Of a stretch of 64,000 nucleotides of DNA, positions 32,765 to 42,115 are shown piece after piece. The position numbers and the translations under genes were made by a program. Source of the DNA: Mesorhizobium wenxiniae. GTDB taxonomy: Bacteria > Pseudomonadota > Alphaproteobacteria > Rhizobiales > Rhizobiaceae. The notes under the pieces are model-generated. The model did no database searches. It was given only the letters and a program-made list of their open reading frames with translations, and was not told the DNA's origin. Each line of letters starts with the position of its first letter. Position 1 is the stretch's first letter. The stretch covers positions 1,077,273 through 1,141,272 of the forward strand of contig NZ_NPKH01000020.1 in the NCBI RefSeq assembly GCF_002284535.1, written 5' to 3'.

Positions 32765-33394
32765 TTATGGCAAGACCGAAATGCGCCCCAGAAGGGCCAC
32801 CAATTCCGCCTGACGTTTTGTTTCGGTCTTGGCGAAAAGCGAGGCGAGCTGGGACCGGATTGTGGTGCGGCTCAAGCGCCAGCTGCGGGCAATCTCTAAA
32901 GGCGCATCGCCCTGTGCCAAGCGCAACGCGAGGTGCGTTTCCGCGCTCGTCAAGCCAAACATCCTTTGCAGTGTCTGAGGATTTGGCCCTGATCTGTTCT
33001 CACGGTCCAGCAGCGCCACAATGCTCGTTCCGTTAGGAGCGATAACTCCCTGCTCGTTCAGTATCACCGGCCTGTCGCCTATGCTCCGGATCACCACCCA
33101 AGACAGTGAACCCGGCAGGAACTGTGCCGGAACATTCGCGATCAGCCGCCTTAGCGCTCTAGCAAGCTCGCTGGGTGTATCAGCCGCATCGCCCTGCCGC
33201 TCTAGCGTAGTTTGGGCGGCTGGGTTCCATTCAACCACTTTCTTTTCGCGGTTCAGTACCAGATAGCCGCAACCCATGCGATTGAGCATCCCCACAACGG
33301 ATTCCGTACTGCGCCGCCGTTCTTCCTCGGCCCTCGCGCTAGGCACGTTGTCGGTAAGCCAATGTTGCAAAAAATCTGTTCCGCGTGTGCTCAT
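32765..33394 (-). CDS. LuxR-type helix-turn-helix regulator
   Basis: A 209-aa protein. Residues 25-120 look like a PAS-type sensor (MGCGYLVLNREKKVVEWNPA). A LuxR-type HTH forms the carboxy end (RMFGLTSAETHLALRLAQGD, LSRTTIRSQLASLFAKTETK, RQAELVALL). No receiver domain, so the signal is probably sensed by the PAS-like part. Targets are unknown. Confidence 0.85.
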   Translation of the reverse strand: MSTRGTDFLQHWLTDNVPSARAEEERRRSTESVVGMLNRMGCGYLVLNREKKVVEWNPAAQTTLERQGDAADTPSELARALRRLIANVPAQFLPGSLSWVVIRSIGDRPVILNEQGVIAPNGTSIVALLDRENRSGPNPQTLQRMFGLTSAETHLALRLAQGDAPLEIARSWRLSRTTIRSQLASLFAKTETKRQAELVALLGRISVLP

Positions 33395-33530
33395 CAGGCC
33401 TTAATCTCAAATCAGGCGTTAGGTTCCAGGGGCCTGAGCCGCGAGAGTGCATTGAGAACAGAGGCTGGCAAATCGGCAACGGTTGCCGACTTGGTGCCGA
33501 AGCGCTCAGAGACAGGCGCATAAAATTTGG

Positions 33531-33798
33531 TTATCGCCCGTCCCTGGCATTGCCGTAAGCGTTCGGGCCAGTGTCGGGCGTATAGGTCAGGCCGACGTCG
33601 TTGCTGCTGCATTTTTTGCAGCGAAGCTTTGGCCGAATGTCCCATTTCATGGCCGGCGCGTCAGGTCCGAAGCGGTCGCGGAGCTTCACCAGGTCGAGCA
33701 CTTGTTTGTTTGTGGCGACAGGCCGGGTTGTTGCAGAACGCCGTCACCGCCATCTTGGCATCGATCAAAGATTGGTAGGTCGTCCAGCCTTTTGCCAT
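33531..33798 (-). pseudogene. Small zinc-ribbon-like protein, frameshifted by a 4-base repeat
   Basis: First frame: MAKGWTTYQSLIDAKMAVTA, CNNPACRHKQ. It then runs out of frame at a tandem AAAC-AAAC. The next frame continues VLDLVKLRDRFGPDAPAM, LRCKKCSSNDVGLTYTP to a TAA. Removing one AAAC restores a protein of about 88 aa with two CxxC-type pairs. The start overlaps the stop of the upstream gene (TGATG). Confidence 0.7.
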
Positions 33799-34062
33799 CA
33801 ACTGTTCTGTCGGTCGAAAAGAATGGCCATGCCGCGCTCTGCCGCCGCCGTGGCGATCATCTTCTCGATCGCGACATCGGAATGGCGGTTGCCAGTTCGC
33901 CCTCGCAGGATTGAGATCGACTCCGCCAGAGATAGGGACGGCGCTTCTGAATTTTCGTCCAGATACTTTTCAATAGCGATGGCCAGTGCGGCATCCTCCG
34001 TCCGGCGCCGTTCCTGCGTGCTCCCGCACGCGCTTCCAGAGCCGCTCACGGATCGCGCGTAG
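33798..34062 (-). pseudogene. Hypothetical protein with a ligase fragment at its 5' end
   Basis: The carboxy part RRTEDAALAIAIEKYLDENS through HSDVAIEKMIATAAAERGMA is protein-like. Upstream, 34015-34062 matches 50 bases of the ligase at 49854-50786 (encoding IRERLWKRVREHAG). The original 5' end appears replaced. Function unknown. Confidence 0.5.
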
Positions 34063-34302
34063 CAATGACGCGGCAAGGGGCTAGTGCCACTATTCCATGG
34101 TCCATCGTCTTCAGAAGGAAGGCGTGCAAATCTACGAAATCGCCAGGCACCTGCAACGAACGGATGAGGCCCACGCATCTTGGCTAGCGAAGACGAGGGC
34201 CGATCGGGGTGCCCCCGACCTGCAGCACCGTGTTGAGGTCAATGCTGCACGGGCCAAGAACTTGTTCGAAAGCCGGTTGTTCCACCGGACTCCTCAAACA
34301 AA

Positions 34303-34330
34303 AGCCCGCCCCGGCGAACCGGGACGGGCT
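34303..34330 (-). terminator. Rho-independent terminator of the DUF892 gene
   Basis: A 12-base stem with one G-T pair and a CGAA/TTCG tetraloop, followed on the minus strand by TTTTGTTT. It lies 60 bases after the stop at 34389. Confidence 0.8.
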
Positions 34331-34388
34331 GCGAAGAGGACGAGCCCCGGCGGCCGAATCGCCAGGGCTTCGAGCACGGCTCGACGGA

Positions 34389-34898
34389 TTATGCGGCCTC
34401 ATCGAGAGCACGCTCGTTTACGCCCGACTCGCCCAGCTCTGTCAGGGCTTCGTCTGTCGCCACTTCTTCATCCAACGTGGCCCTCAGTAGATCCAGGGCG
34501 TCATCCATACCGAGTTGTTCAGCCCACGCGATGAGCGTCCCGTAGCGGGCTATTTCGTAATGTTCCACAGCTTGTGCCGCGGCGACGAGCCCTGCATCCA
34601 ATGCCGGAATCCCTTCATATTCTTGGAGGATCTCCGAGCCTTCTTCGAGAATGCCGTCGATGGCGGGGCAGGTCTTGCCGCTGGCAGGCTCTCCCAGAAT
34701 CTCGAACACCTTTTCCAGACGATCAACCTGCTCCTCGGTCTCCATCCGGTGCTTTTCGAACGCAGCCCTGACTTCTTCCGATTCGGCACCTTTGGCCATT
34801 TTTGGCAGGGCTTTCAGAATCTGTTTTTCCGCGTAGTAGATGTCTCTTAGGCCGTCGAGGAACAGGGCCTCAAGGCTTTTGGTCTTGGTGGTTGGCAT
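34389..34898 (-). CDS. DUF892 ferritin-like stress protein (YciE/YciF type)
   Basis: A 169-aa four-helix protein: LEALFLDGLRDIYYAEKQIL and KALPKMAKGAESEEVRAAFE, then HRMETEEQVDRLEKVFEILG, with carboxylate and histidine metal-ligand candidates and VEHYEIARYGTLIAWAEQLG. YciF-type proteins are ferritin-like and stress induced. The ATG at 34898 has GGGAG upstream; an EcfG-type promoter lies 49 bases before it and a strong terminator follows, giving a complete single-gene transcription unit. Confidence 0.92.
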   Translation of the reverse strand: MPTTKTKSLEALFLDGLRDIYYAEKQILKALPKMAKGAESEEVRAAFEKHRMETEEQVDRLEKVFEILGEPASGKTCPAIDGILEEGSEILQEYEGIPALDAGLVAAAQAVEHYEIARYGTLIAWAEQLGMDDALDLLRATLDEEVATDEALTELGESGVNERALDEAA

Positions 34899-34946
34899 TT
34901 TTCCGATCTCCCGTAGCTTAAGCCATCCTTCTGGAGGCTTCAGTCC

Positions 34947-34971
34947 AACCCGCATTACCGGAACTTGTTCC
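34947..34971 (-). promoter_or_regulatory. Putative EcfG-type promoter
   Basis: Minus-strand GGAAC (34971-34967), 17 bases, GTT; 49 bases before the DUF892 ATG. Confidence 0.6.
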
Positions 34972-35146
34972 GGCGGATTTCAAAAACCTGTGCACCTGCA
35001 TAATGCCACTCAGGCCAGCATCATGCCGGCGGGAACCTCAGGCGTTGCCGGGTTTTCCAGGGATACTATTGGCATCAACGGCAACGACCGGGCGCGACCG
35101 ACCAAGACGGCGAAGGCGCTGGGCCAGCGAATTGGCAGGTGAGGCT

Positions 35147-35320
35147 ATGGAACGGGGCATCGATATTGGCGTCGAAGTGGCGATAACCGTCCCCATCCTG
35201 AAGCTGCCCGGCAACGGGCGGGCCAGCGTCAGCATGCCGATATACGACTTCCCCCTGTTGACGCGCCGAAGACGGTCGGGCGAAAAAAATCCGCTCACCG
35301 GATTGGTCGCGGACCGATAG
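35147..35320 (+). CDS. Possible small protein, unrecognised
   Basis: A 57-aa frame from ATG with GTGAGG upstream: MERGIDIGVEVAITVPILKL, then PIYDFPLLTRRRRSGEKN. No family recognised. Confidence 0.35.
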   Translation: MERGIDIGVEVAITVPILKLPGNGRASVSMPIYDFPLLTRRRRSGEKNPLTGLVADR

Positions 35321-35659
35321 CAAAGATCACAAATCGACGGTGAAGGTTGTCGGCCCTGTCACGGTCGACCAAGCCTCAGTTATTAACCGAACAACGTCGC
35401 TAGCGGTATGAAAGGCAGGCGCCACGGAGCGCCGGCAAGTGAAGATCTATTCCCACCGCTTCTGGAACCCGCGCAGCCGCCCTAGGCGAAACTACCCTAG
35501 GACGAAGATTCGTGGCGGTGCCACAATGGATGACCTCGAAGGACCCGATGGTCGGCGGGCTCCGGGAACCCGCCACCGCGGCGAGGGCGCCCGACGGCGC
35601 AAAGCCGAGCAGGATCATCAATTGCGGCGCCACATCTTCCAGGCTTAGGACATTAAACC
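35321..35659. other. Gap without recognised genes
   Basis: No convincing gene or RNA was seen before the promoter at 35660. Confidence 0.4.
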
Positions 35660-35684
35660 GGAACATAACCCTCACAAACGAGTT
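35660..35684 (+). promoter_or_regulatory. Putative EcfG-type promoter
   Basis: GGAAC, 17 bases, GTT; 88 bases before the membrane protein gene at 35772. Confidence 0.55.
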
Positions 35685-35771
35685 CGAGCGCTAAATAGGC
35701 ATTCTCTCACCAATTCGACCGCCTAAATCGCTTCACTTTCAAATTGGCCGAAAAGGCGAAGGAACTAGGCT

Positions 35772-36692
35772 ATGAGCACTTTCTCTTCCCAAGACACCGA
35801 CATCCGTCCCGGTGGTTATGATGCCGACTCCGTTGGTCAAACGATTCAGCTTAACCAAGTTAGTTGGGGGGCTATTTTTGCTGGCGTAGTAGTGGCGCTC
35901 GTAGTGCAGGCCCTGCTTACGATGCTGGGTGTTGGGATTGGAACTGCGACCCTCAATCCTGGCACACCTGATAATCCTGACGGCGCTACATTCTCGATTG
36001 TTGCTGGCATCTGGTACGTCGTCGCCGGGATCATTGGTGCCTTTGCCGGGGATTACATATCCGCGCGGATGTCTGGTAAAATCGTACCGACCACGGGCGC
36101 TTTGCACGGGTTGACTACTTGGGCGTTGACGACACTGCTTGTGATCTACCTGCTGACCAGCAGTGTCGGCAGTCTGGTTGGTGGTGTTTTCAGCGGCGTC
36201 GCCACGGCTCTTGGCGGTGCCAGTCAGACAATCGCCCAAACCGCCGCGCCAATGCTCGCAAATTCCAATCCTCTTGAGGCACTTGAGTCGCAGGTTAGGG
36301 CCACCGGCACCGACTCTGACGCTCTGAATGCCGCTGCCATGAATGCTATGCGAAGCCTTGTCATGGGAGATCCAGCTAGTGCTGATGCGGCGCGGAAACA
36401 GGCGGCGCAAGCTTTAGCGACCGCTCGAGGTATACCGTTGGACCAGGCCACGCAGCAGGTCACCGCCATGGAAAAGCAATATTACGACACTGTAGAGTCT
36501 GCGAAGCAGCGAGCGATTGACGCGGCCGATGCCACCGCGTCGGTCGTATCGACTGGTGCCATCCTTGCTTTCGTGGCGCTGGTCCTAGGTGCCGTAGCCG
36601 GCTGGATTGGTGGCCGTTCGGGCGTCGTCCAACCGATCTATGCCGATCGGGTTTCACCTAGCCGCCGCGCGACACTCCGTAACATCGAATGA
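35772..36692 (+). CDS. Membrane protein with glycine-rich helices (PhnA-like annotation in rhizobia)
   Basis: A 306-aa protein with an amino-terminal SWGAIFAGVVVALVVQALLT helix, two further helices near residues 80 and 120, a soluble 120-residue helical loop (residues 160-260) and a final helix VVSTGAILAFVALVLGAVAG. Similar proteins are often labelled PhnA-like in rhizobia, but no phosphonate role is supported. GAAGGA precedes the ATG, and an EcfG-type promoter lies upstream. Confidence 0.72.
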   Translation: MSTFSSQDTDIRPGGYDADSVGQTIQLNQVSWGAIFAGVVVALVVQALLTMLGVGIGTATLNPGTPDNPDGATFSIVAGIWYVVAGIIGAFAGDYISARMSGKIVPTTGALHGLTTWALTTLLVIYLLTSSVGSLVGGVFSGVATALGGASQTIAQTAAPMLANSNPLEALESQVRATGTDSDALNAAAMNAMRSLVMGDPASADAARKQAAQALATARGIPLDQATQQVTAMEKQYYDTVESAKQRAIDAADATASVVSTGAILAFVALVLGAVAGWIGGRSGVVQPIYADRVSPSRRATLRNIE

Positions 36693-36813
36693 AAGAGCCT
36701 GCCGAGAGGAAGCGTCTCTTTTGGCCAGGCCGGCAGCGCAGTGGGGGGATCACGCATTGACACTTTGTCTCACGTCGCATCACCAGCCTGCGGAGCTGAC
36801 GTGTTCCGACTTC

Positions 36814-36838
36814 GGAACGACTCGCTCACACGGCTGTT
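36814..36838 (+). promoter_or_regulatory. Putative EcfG-type promoter of the ligase-exonuclease operon
   Basis: GGAAC, 17 bases, GTT; 22 bases before the ligD-like ATG at 36860. Confidence 0.6.
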
Positions 36839-36859
36839 GATTAGCGCGAGGAGCAATTC

Positions 36860-38746
36860 ATGGCCCAGGACGTGACCTCTTCCAACTCCGTCGGTGCTGC
36901 GGGGGCCACAACGCGGCGTGCGTCATCGGTAAAAATTCCGCCATTCCAACCCGTGCAACTCGCCAAGTTAGTCGACAAGGTACCCACGGGCGAGAGGTGG
37001 ATCCATGAGATAAAATACGACGGCTATCGTACGCTTGTTGCCATTGGGGGCGGGGCGGCGAAGGCATACACAAGGTCCGGGCTTGACTGGTCTCATCGCT
37101 TTGCGCCGTTGCTTGAGGAGGCTGGTACTCTTGATGTTCGCTCCGCGCTGATCGATGGCGAGGCGGTGGTTGTCGACGAACAGGGACGATCCAGTTTCCA
37201 GAAATTGCAATCGGCGCTCAAGGGTGATCCAGGCGCGATCGTGTATTACGGGTTTGATTTGCTTTCGCTTGATGGCAAGGATCTTACCAGCCTTCCTTTG
37301 ATCGAACGCAAGGAGAAGCTGCACTCAATTCTTCCGCTGGCATCCAGGCTCATCCATTATTCCGACCACATCCGTGGAAACGGTGAACAGCTGCTCAACA
37401 AGTTCTGCGCAGCCGGGCTTGAAGGCGTAATTTCCAAGAAGGCGGACGAACCCTATGTTGGCTCTCGTGCCGGTGGCTGGCTGAAGATCAAATGCATCAA
37501 GCGACAGGAATTCGTCATCGTAGGCTGGACGCCGTCCGACAAGGCGCGTGAATTTCGCTCCCTGCTGCTCGGGGTCAACGAAAACGGAAAACTGCGCTAC
37601 GCGGGGAAGGTTGGCACGGGTTTCAACGACCGCGAGATGGCCAGCCTCCTTAATTTGATGAGACCGCTGGAGGTGATGGCCGCGACGGTCCAAGCACCCC
37701 GCGCGGCTGTCCGCGACGCCCACTGGCTGAAGCCGCGCCTGGTTGCAGAGATCGCCTATACCGAGATGACCCATGAAGGCGTGCTGCGGCATCCCAGCTA
37801 TCTGGGGTTGCGGGAGGACAAGCGGCCCGAGGCCGTGGTGATGGAAACAGAAACCCCTGTCCAACAGGCTTCGGCGCCCGCGGCGAACAGCATCAAGATC
37901 AGCAACCGGGAGCGTGTGATCTATCCTGAATCGGGGATCACCAAAGGCCAGCTCGCCGACTATTATGCAGCGATAGCGCCGGCGATGCTGCCCTGGGTTG
38001 GCAGTCGCCCGATTAGCCTGGTCCGTTGCCCGCAGGGTCGCGCAAAGAAGTGCTTTTTTCAAAAGCACGACGCAGGCAGCTTCGGCACGCACGTTCATCA
38101 TGTCGCCATCCAGGAAAAGGACGGACATGAAGAGCCTTATTTGTTTATCGACGATGCCGACGGGTTGCTGACCTGCGTCCAGATGGGCACGATTGAATTC
38201 CATGGCTGGGGCGCGCGCATCGAAGATGTCGAAAAGGCCGACCGCCTTGTCTTCGACCTCGATCCGGACGAAGGGCTCGACTTCGAGGCGGTCCGAAGCG
38301 CTGCCTTCCAGTTCCGCGATATCCTGAACCAGATCGGCCTGGCCACATTCCCGATGGTCACGGGCGGCAAGGGGGTCCATGTGATCGCCCCGCTTACGCC
38401 GAAGGCCGAATGGCCAGAAGTAAAGGATTTCGCGCGCCGGCTGGCCATGGCAGTGGCCCAGATTGATCCTGCCAATTTCACGGCCGCCCTTCCCAAGGCG
38501 CAACGCAAGGGCCGCATCTTTGTGGACTATCTGCGCAATCAGCGGGGTGCGACTGCGGTGATGCCCTACTGCGTTCGCGCACGCCCCGAAGCACCCCTCG
38601 CGGCACCCATCACCTGGAAGGAAATGGAAACGATCGACAAGCCGTCACATTGGCATGTTGGCGACGCGACCGAGTTGGTAAAACGCGTTGGCTCGAAAGC
38701 GCTTGCCAACTGGGGGCGGGCCGATCAAGTCCTCCCGGATCTCTGA
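36860..38746 (+). CDS. ligD: LigD-like ATP-dependent DNA ligase-polymerase
   Basis: A 628-aa two-domain enzyme. The ligase domain (residues 25-320) has the adenylation motif KYDGYR with Lys52, LIDGEAVV, GLEGVISKK and GGWLKIKCIKRQEF. The LigD-type polymerase/primase domain (345-628) has NRERVIYPESGITKGQLADY, DDADGLLTCVQMGTIEFHGW, FDLDPDEG and YLRNQRGATAVMPYCVRARP. The amino-terminal 3'-phosphoesterase domain of full LigD is absent. LigD works with Ku in end joining; no Ku gene is in the window. AGGAG precedes the ATG and an EcfG-type promoter lies just upstream. Confidence 0.93.
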   Translation: MAQDVTSSNSVGAAGATTRRASSVKIPPFQPVQLAKLVDKVPTGERWIHEIKYDGYRTLVAIGGGAAKAYTRSGLDWSHRFAPLLEEAGTLDVRSALIDGEAVVVDEQGRSSFQKLQSALKGDPGAIVYYGFDLLSLDGKDLTSLPLIERKEKLHSILPLASRLIHYSDHIRGNGEQLLNKFCAAGLEGVISKKADEPYVGSRAGGWLKIKCIKRQEFVIVGWTPSDKAREFRSLLLGVNENGKLRYAGKVGTGFNDREMASLLNLMRPLEVMAATVQAPRAAVRDAHWLKPRLVAEIAYTEMTHEGVLRHPSYLGLREDKRPEAVVMETETPVQQASAPAANSIKISNRERVIYPESGITKGQLADYYAAIAPAMLPWVGSRPISLVRCPQGRAKKCFFQKHDAGSFGTHVHHVAIQEKDGHEEPYLFIDDADGLLTCVQMGTIEFHGWGARIEDVEKADRLVFDLDPDEGLDFEAVRSAAFQFRDILNQIGLATFPMVTGGKGVHVIAPLTPKAEWPEVKDFARRLAMAVAQIDPANFTAALPKAQRKGRIFVDYLRNQRGATAVMPYCVRARPEAPLAAPITWKEMETIDKPSHWHVGDATELVKRVGSKALANWGRADQVLPDL

Positions 38747-38750
38747 AGCG

Positions 38751-39584
38751 ATGAAGATCGCGACCTACAACGTCAACGGCGTGAACGGCCGCTTGCAGGT
38801 CCTGCTTCGCTGGTTAGAAGAAGCTCGCCCAGACATAGTCTGCCTGCAGGAGCTGAAAGCGCCGCAGGAGAATTTTCCGATAGCAGCGATCCGGGCGGCG
38901 GGCTATGGCGCGATCTGGCACGGCCAAAAGAGTTGGAACGGCGTTGCCATTCTTGCGCGTGGGACTGACCCTCAAGAAACCCGCAGGGGACTTCCTGGCG
39001 ATCCCGACGACGCACACAGCCGATACATTGAAGCTGCCGTAAAAGGGATCCTGATTGGCTGTCTTTACCTGCCCAACGGCAACCCGGCCCCCGGCCCCAA
39101 GTTCGAATACAAGCTGCGTTGGTTTGAGCGCATCACCGCACATGCGGCTGAACTCCTTGCCTCCGGAGCGCCGGTGGTCCTGGCCGGCGACTACAACGTC
39201 ATGCCGACCGAGCTCGACGTTCACAAACCCGAGCGCTGGCTTGACGATGCGCTTTTTCGTCCAGAGGTGCGCGAAGCCTTTCGACACCTGGTTGCCCAAG
39301 GTTGGACCGACGCATTGCGCGAACTCCATCCGGGCGAACGGATTTACACTTTCTGGGACTATTTCAGGAACGCCTACGCCCGCGATGCAGGCCTTAGGAT
39401 CGATCACCTCCTGCTCAGCCCCTCAATCGCTGGACGATTGCGCGGCGCCAATGTAGATCGCCCCGTCCGCGGTTGGGAAAAGACGAGTGACCACGCCCCA
39501 ACCTGGATCGACCTTGGCACCAGTGGTGCTGACGTCGGACAGTTCCGGTCAAGAACAACCGGCCGGTCGAGAAGTGGCGAGTAG
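38751..39584 (+). CDS. xth: Exonuclease III-type AP endonuclease
   Basis: A 277-aa EEP-fold DNA repair enzyme. Motifs: MKIATYNVNGVNGRLQVLLR, CLQELKAP (metal glutamate), LAGDYNVMPTELDV, RIDHLLLSP and TSDHAPTWID at the end. All catalytic residues are present. It begins four bases after the ligase stop and is probably cotranscribed with it, fitting a stress-induced repair operon. The carboxy tail overlaps a decayed gene on the other strand. Confidence 0.93.
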   Translation: MKIATYNVNGVNGRLQVLLRWLEEARPDIVCLQELKAPQENFPIAAIRAAGYGAIWHGQKSWNGVAILARGTDPQETRRGLPGDPDDAHSRYIEAAVKGILIGCLYLPNGNPAPGPKFEYKLRWFERITAHAAELLASGAPVVLAGDYNVMPTELDVHKPERWLDDALFRPEVREAFRHLVAQGWTDALRELHPGERIYTFWDYFRNAYARDAGLRIDHLLLSPSIAGRLRGANVDRPVRGWEKTSDHAPTWIDLGTSGADVGQFRSRTTGRSRSGE

Positions 39585-40009
39585 CCTTTTGCTTTTTGGT
39601 GCCTGCGGTTCGACCGAGGCTTGTTCCGCACGCTCCGCGTGCAGCGCCCGCGCCGCATTGAGATGTTCCAACACACCAGGCAGCTTGTCCGAGGCGAAGT
39701 GCTGGAGGTCGGCGTCTTCCCCGGAGCCGATTTCCCAGGCCAGAAGCTGAGCGGCCTTCTGGTGTTGACGATCTGTGCCGCTAGATAAGCAAGATCGAAT
39801 TCGGCGCCGTCCAGCTTTTCGAGGTCGGCACGAATCTTCTTGTTATCGGGGTCCAACTTGTCTGGCAGCGGAATTTTGCTCTTGTCCGCTAAAGATTTAA
39901 GCTCTTCGTTCGCCTTGCCATGATGCTCGGCCATTCGGTTTGCGAACTGCCTCACACCATCTTGCTTCGTTTTGCCGGCGGCCAGTCGGCCGAAATCCAC
40001 CTTCGCCAT
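39549..40009 (-). pseudogene. DUF4142 protein, truncated and frameshifted
   Basis: First frame: MAKVDFGRLAAGKTKQDGVR, NRMAEHHGKANEELKSLA, ending in AYLAAQIVN. The next frame continues HQKAAQLLAWEIGSGEDAD and LPGVLEHLNAARALHAE to a TGA at 39549. Both match DUF4142, a ferritin-like periplasmic family. The signal peptide is missing and the frame shifts near 39770. Confidence 0.8.
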
Positions 40010-40060
40010 CCCCCCGGCCGGGGAAGAGAGCTAACCGGCGCGTCTGCGATGTCTGACCCG

Positions 40061-41518
40061 TCAGCGCAGTGAGCCCCGCAGCAAAAGTCGCCGCAAAGTT
40101 CTTTTCGCCAAGGAGGGAGGCTGCTCTGGATCGAGCAGATCGTTTTCCGCCAGCGTTTCGGCAATCGCTGAAGGTTCTTCAGGCTCGTATGGCTGTAGCG
40201 TGCGCCCGCCGCCACGGAGGGCGTTGATGGCCGCAATAAGACTGCCGCGCATCTCTACTGCCGCCCTGACCTCCTCCACCGTTTTTCCCAAATGTTCTGC
40301 CAACAAGTCATTCCGGACTTCGATTATCTGATCGCGGACAGCACTTACACCCGAGCGTCCCGGAACCGCTTCAATGACGAGGTCACACTCAGTATCGAAT
40401 CCCATCGACCTGTTGTTGAAATTGGACGACCCCACTCGTAGCAGCCGGTCGTCGACGATCGTGACCTTTGCGTGGACGTAGATTGCTTCGCCAGCTTTAG
40501 TGACGGGGGTGTAGATCCGGAAGCGACCGTGCCTGTCAGCGGCGGCTATCAGTTGCAGCAGCCGATAGCGCGCCGTGTCCATCGCGACGGATTCGAGGAA
40601 ACCATCGGCCGATTCCGGATTGATGATCACAATCTCCGGCCCATCCTTCTGCCGCAGGCGCTTTGCCATGGCCTCCGCGATGCGCCGCGACGCGAAATAC
40701 TGGCTTTCGCAGTAGATCGTCTCCCGAGCAGCCGCGATGGCATCCAAATACAGACGCTCGATCTCCCGGACTTCGCTGCGCTGCTGGTATTTGGGAATGG
40801 TGCGTGCGATGCCGACATCGACATCTTGGAAGACAGGCTGGACCGAAGATGGCCAGATTTCTGCACATCCGGTCGGTGGGGGCAGATCTTCACCGCTTGC
40901 CCATTTCCAGCGCTCGCGCGCCAACTCGCCCAGAGCCTGGGCAACATCCCCGTCGACGACCGTCGAGACATCGTGCCACGGATCGTAGCGTCGTCCGCTC
41001 GGCCGCCGGCGTCGCGAGTCCTCATCGCGATGCTCACGCGTGTCCCATCTGTCGGCGGTCATGTCGATTCCGCCGCAAAAGGCGAGAACGTCGTCGATGA
41101 CCACGACCTTCTGATGATGCGCTGCCGCTTTCGGATGTGCGCCGTCGAGCTTGAAATGAATTCGCCTGCTTGTCATCCAATCAAGGATGGCGAGCGGCGT
41201 CGTTCCACGACCGAGGGCTTGTATGGCGCCCAGATCCCACTTGAGCACAAAGACCTGAACGTCGGGGCGATGCTTGTCGATCCAGCGCAGGAATGGCCCG
41301 AGCTTGTTGGGACCGTCCAACGTCTTGCCTTCCGGCTCGAACCTGATGCGGGTATCGAAGTCCCAACCGACCAAGTAGACCGAGTGCCGCGCCGCCAGGA
41401 CCGCTTCTTTTACTGCCTTGAAATAGGCTTCGGCGTCTATGATGAGCGCAAGACGGCTTGCGTGCTCTATCCGCCAGCAATTCCTGCCCGGTCTGGTAAT
41501 CTGAGGCTTTAGGGACAT
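40061..41518 (-). CDS. Phospholipase D-family protein
   Basis: A 485-aa protein with two HKD motifs, AAHHQKVVVIDDVLAFCGG (near residue 150) and YVHAKVTIVDDRLLRVGSS (near 350), the pair that forms one active site in phospholipase D and cardiolipin synthase enzymes. The start MSLKPQITRPGRNCWRIEHA lacks a signal peptide or transmembrane helix, so it is probably a cytoplasmic or peripheral phosphodiesterase. Many rhizobial relatives are longer, with a VTT membrane domain that is absent here. Confidence 0.9.
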   Translation of the reverse strand: MSLKPQITRPGRNCWRIEHASRLALIIDAEAYFKAVKEAVLAARHSVYLVGWDFDTRIRFEPEGKTLDGPNKLGPFLRWIDKHRPDVQVFVLKWDLGAIQALGRGTTPLAILDWMTSRRIHFKLDGAHPKAAAHHQKVVVIDDVLAFCGGIDMTADRWDTREHRDEDSRRRRPSGRRYDPWHDVSTVVDGDVAQALGELARERWKWASGEDLPPPTGCAEIWPSSVQPVFQDVDVGIARTIPKYQQRSEVREIERLYLDAIAAARETIYCESQYFASRRIAEAMAKRLRQKDGPEIVIINPESADGFLESVAMDTARYRLLQLIAAADRHGRFRIYTPVTKAGEAIYVHAKVTIVDDRLLRVGSSNFNNRSMGFDTECDLVIEAVPGRSGVSAVRDQIIEVRNDLLAEHLGKTVEEVRAAVEMRGSLIAAINALRGGGRTLQPYEPEEPSAIAETLAENDLLDPEQPPSLAKRTLRRLLLRGSLR

Positions 41519-41669
41519 CTAAGTAGGCTAAACCTCGTCTTGTGCTGGTCAAGTCGCCGCGCAAAACCTACACGACATGCGCAGCGAAAATATTAAGTAC
41601 ACTTCAGCGGGAAAGGACACAGGGATATCCGCTTAACCAAGAAACATAGGGCGCGGAGGAGAATAAGCG

Positions 41670-41854
41670 TCATCGCCTCGTTTTAAGCGCGTCCGATATG
41701 TCTTTCTTCACGGGGTTCTTCAACGTTTCACCAGCGGCATCCGGCACCTCATCAGGATTGTCCTCAGCCGGTAAATAGCCGCGCGGTCGGTTTTCTGGCC
41801 TCGCGGTGACTGTTCTGTCGTTCCGGGCTTCCCATCTTTCGGGGCGTTGCTCAT
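41670..41854 (-). pseudogene. Small hydrophilic protein, probably frameshifted
   Basis: From ATG at 41854, with GGAGCAGGA upstream, one frame reads MSNAPKDGKPGTTEQSPRGQ, and another frame carries YLPAEDNPDEVPDAAGETLK then NPVKKDISDALKTRR to TGA at 41670. The two halves together look like one rhizobial small protein. A GGAAC-N19-TT sequence lies upstream. Confidence 0.4.
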
Positions 41855-42115
41855 CGTCCTGCTCCGTTAACTGCTGTCCGTGAGAACCCCCCGCGACCCA
41901 CGATTGTTCCGGTGCTGCTGTCCGGCGCACCAATATGCGGCACCCAGCACAGCCATTTAGAACATGAAGAGGCCCTTCCTTGTGCATCAAACAAACGTCT
42001 ATCGGCCAAAGCGTGCCGACCCGCGGAACGGAATGGCCCGCCAGCGCTTAATGTTGCAATGCAACATAATTCGGACAGTCCGGGGTTATCGTGCATTTCG
42101 CAAAGGATGCACGAT

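Noticed and set aside
37325..38503. 392-aa minus-strand frame
   Set aside because: Shadow of the LigD-like gene.
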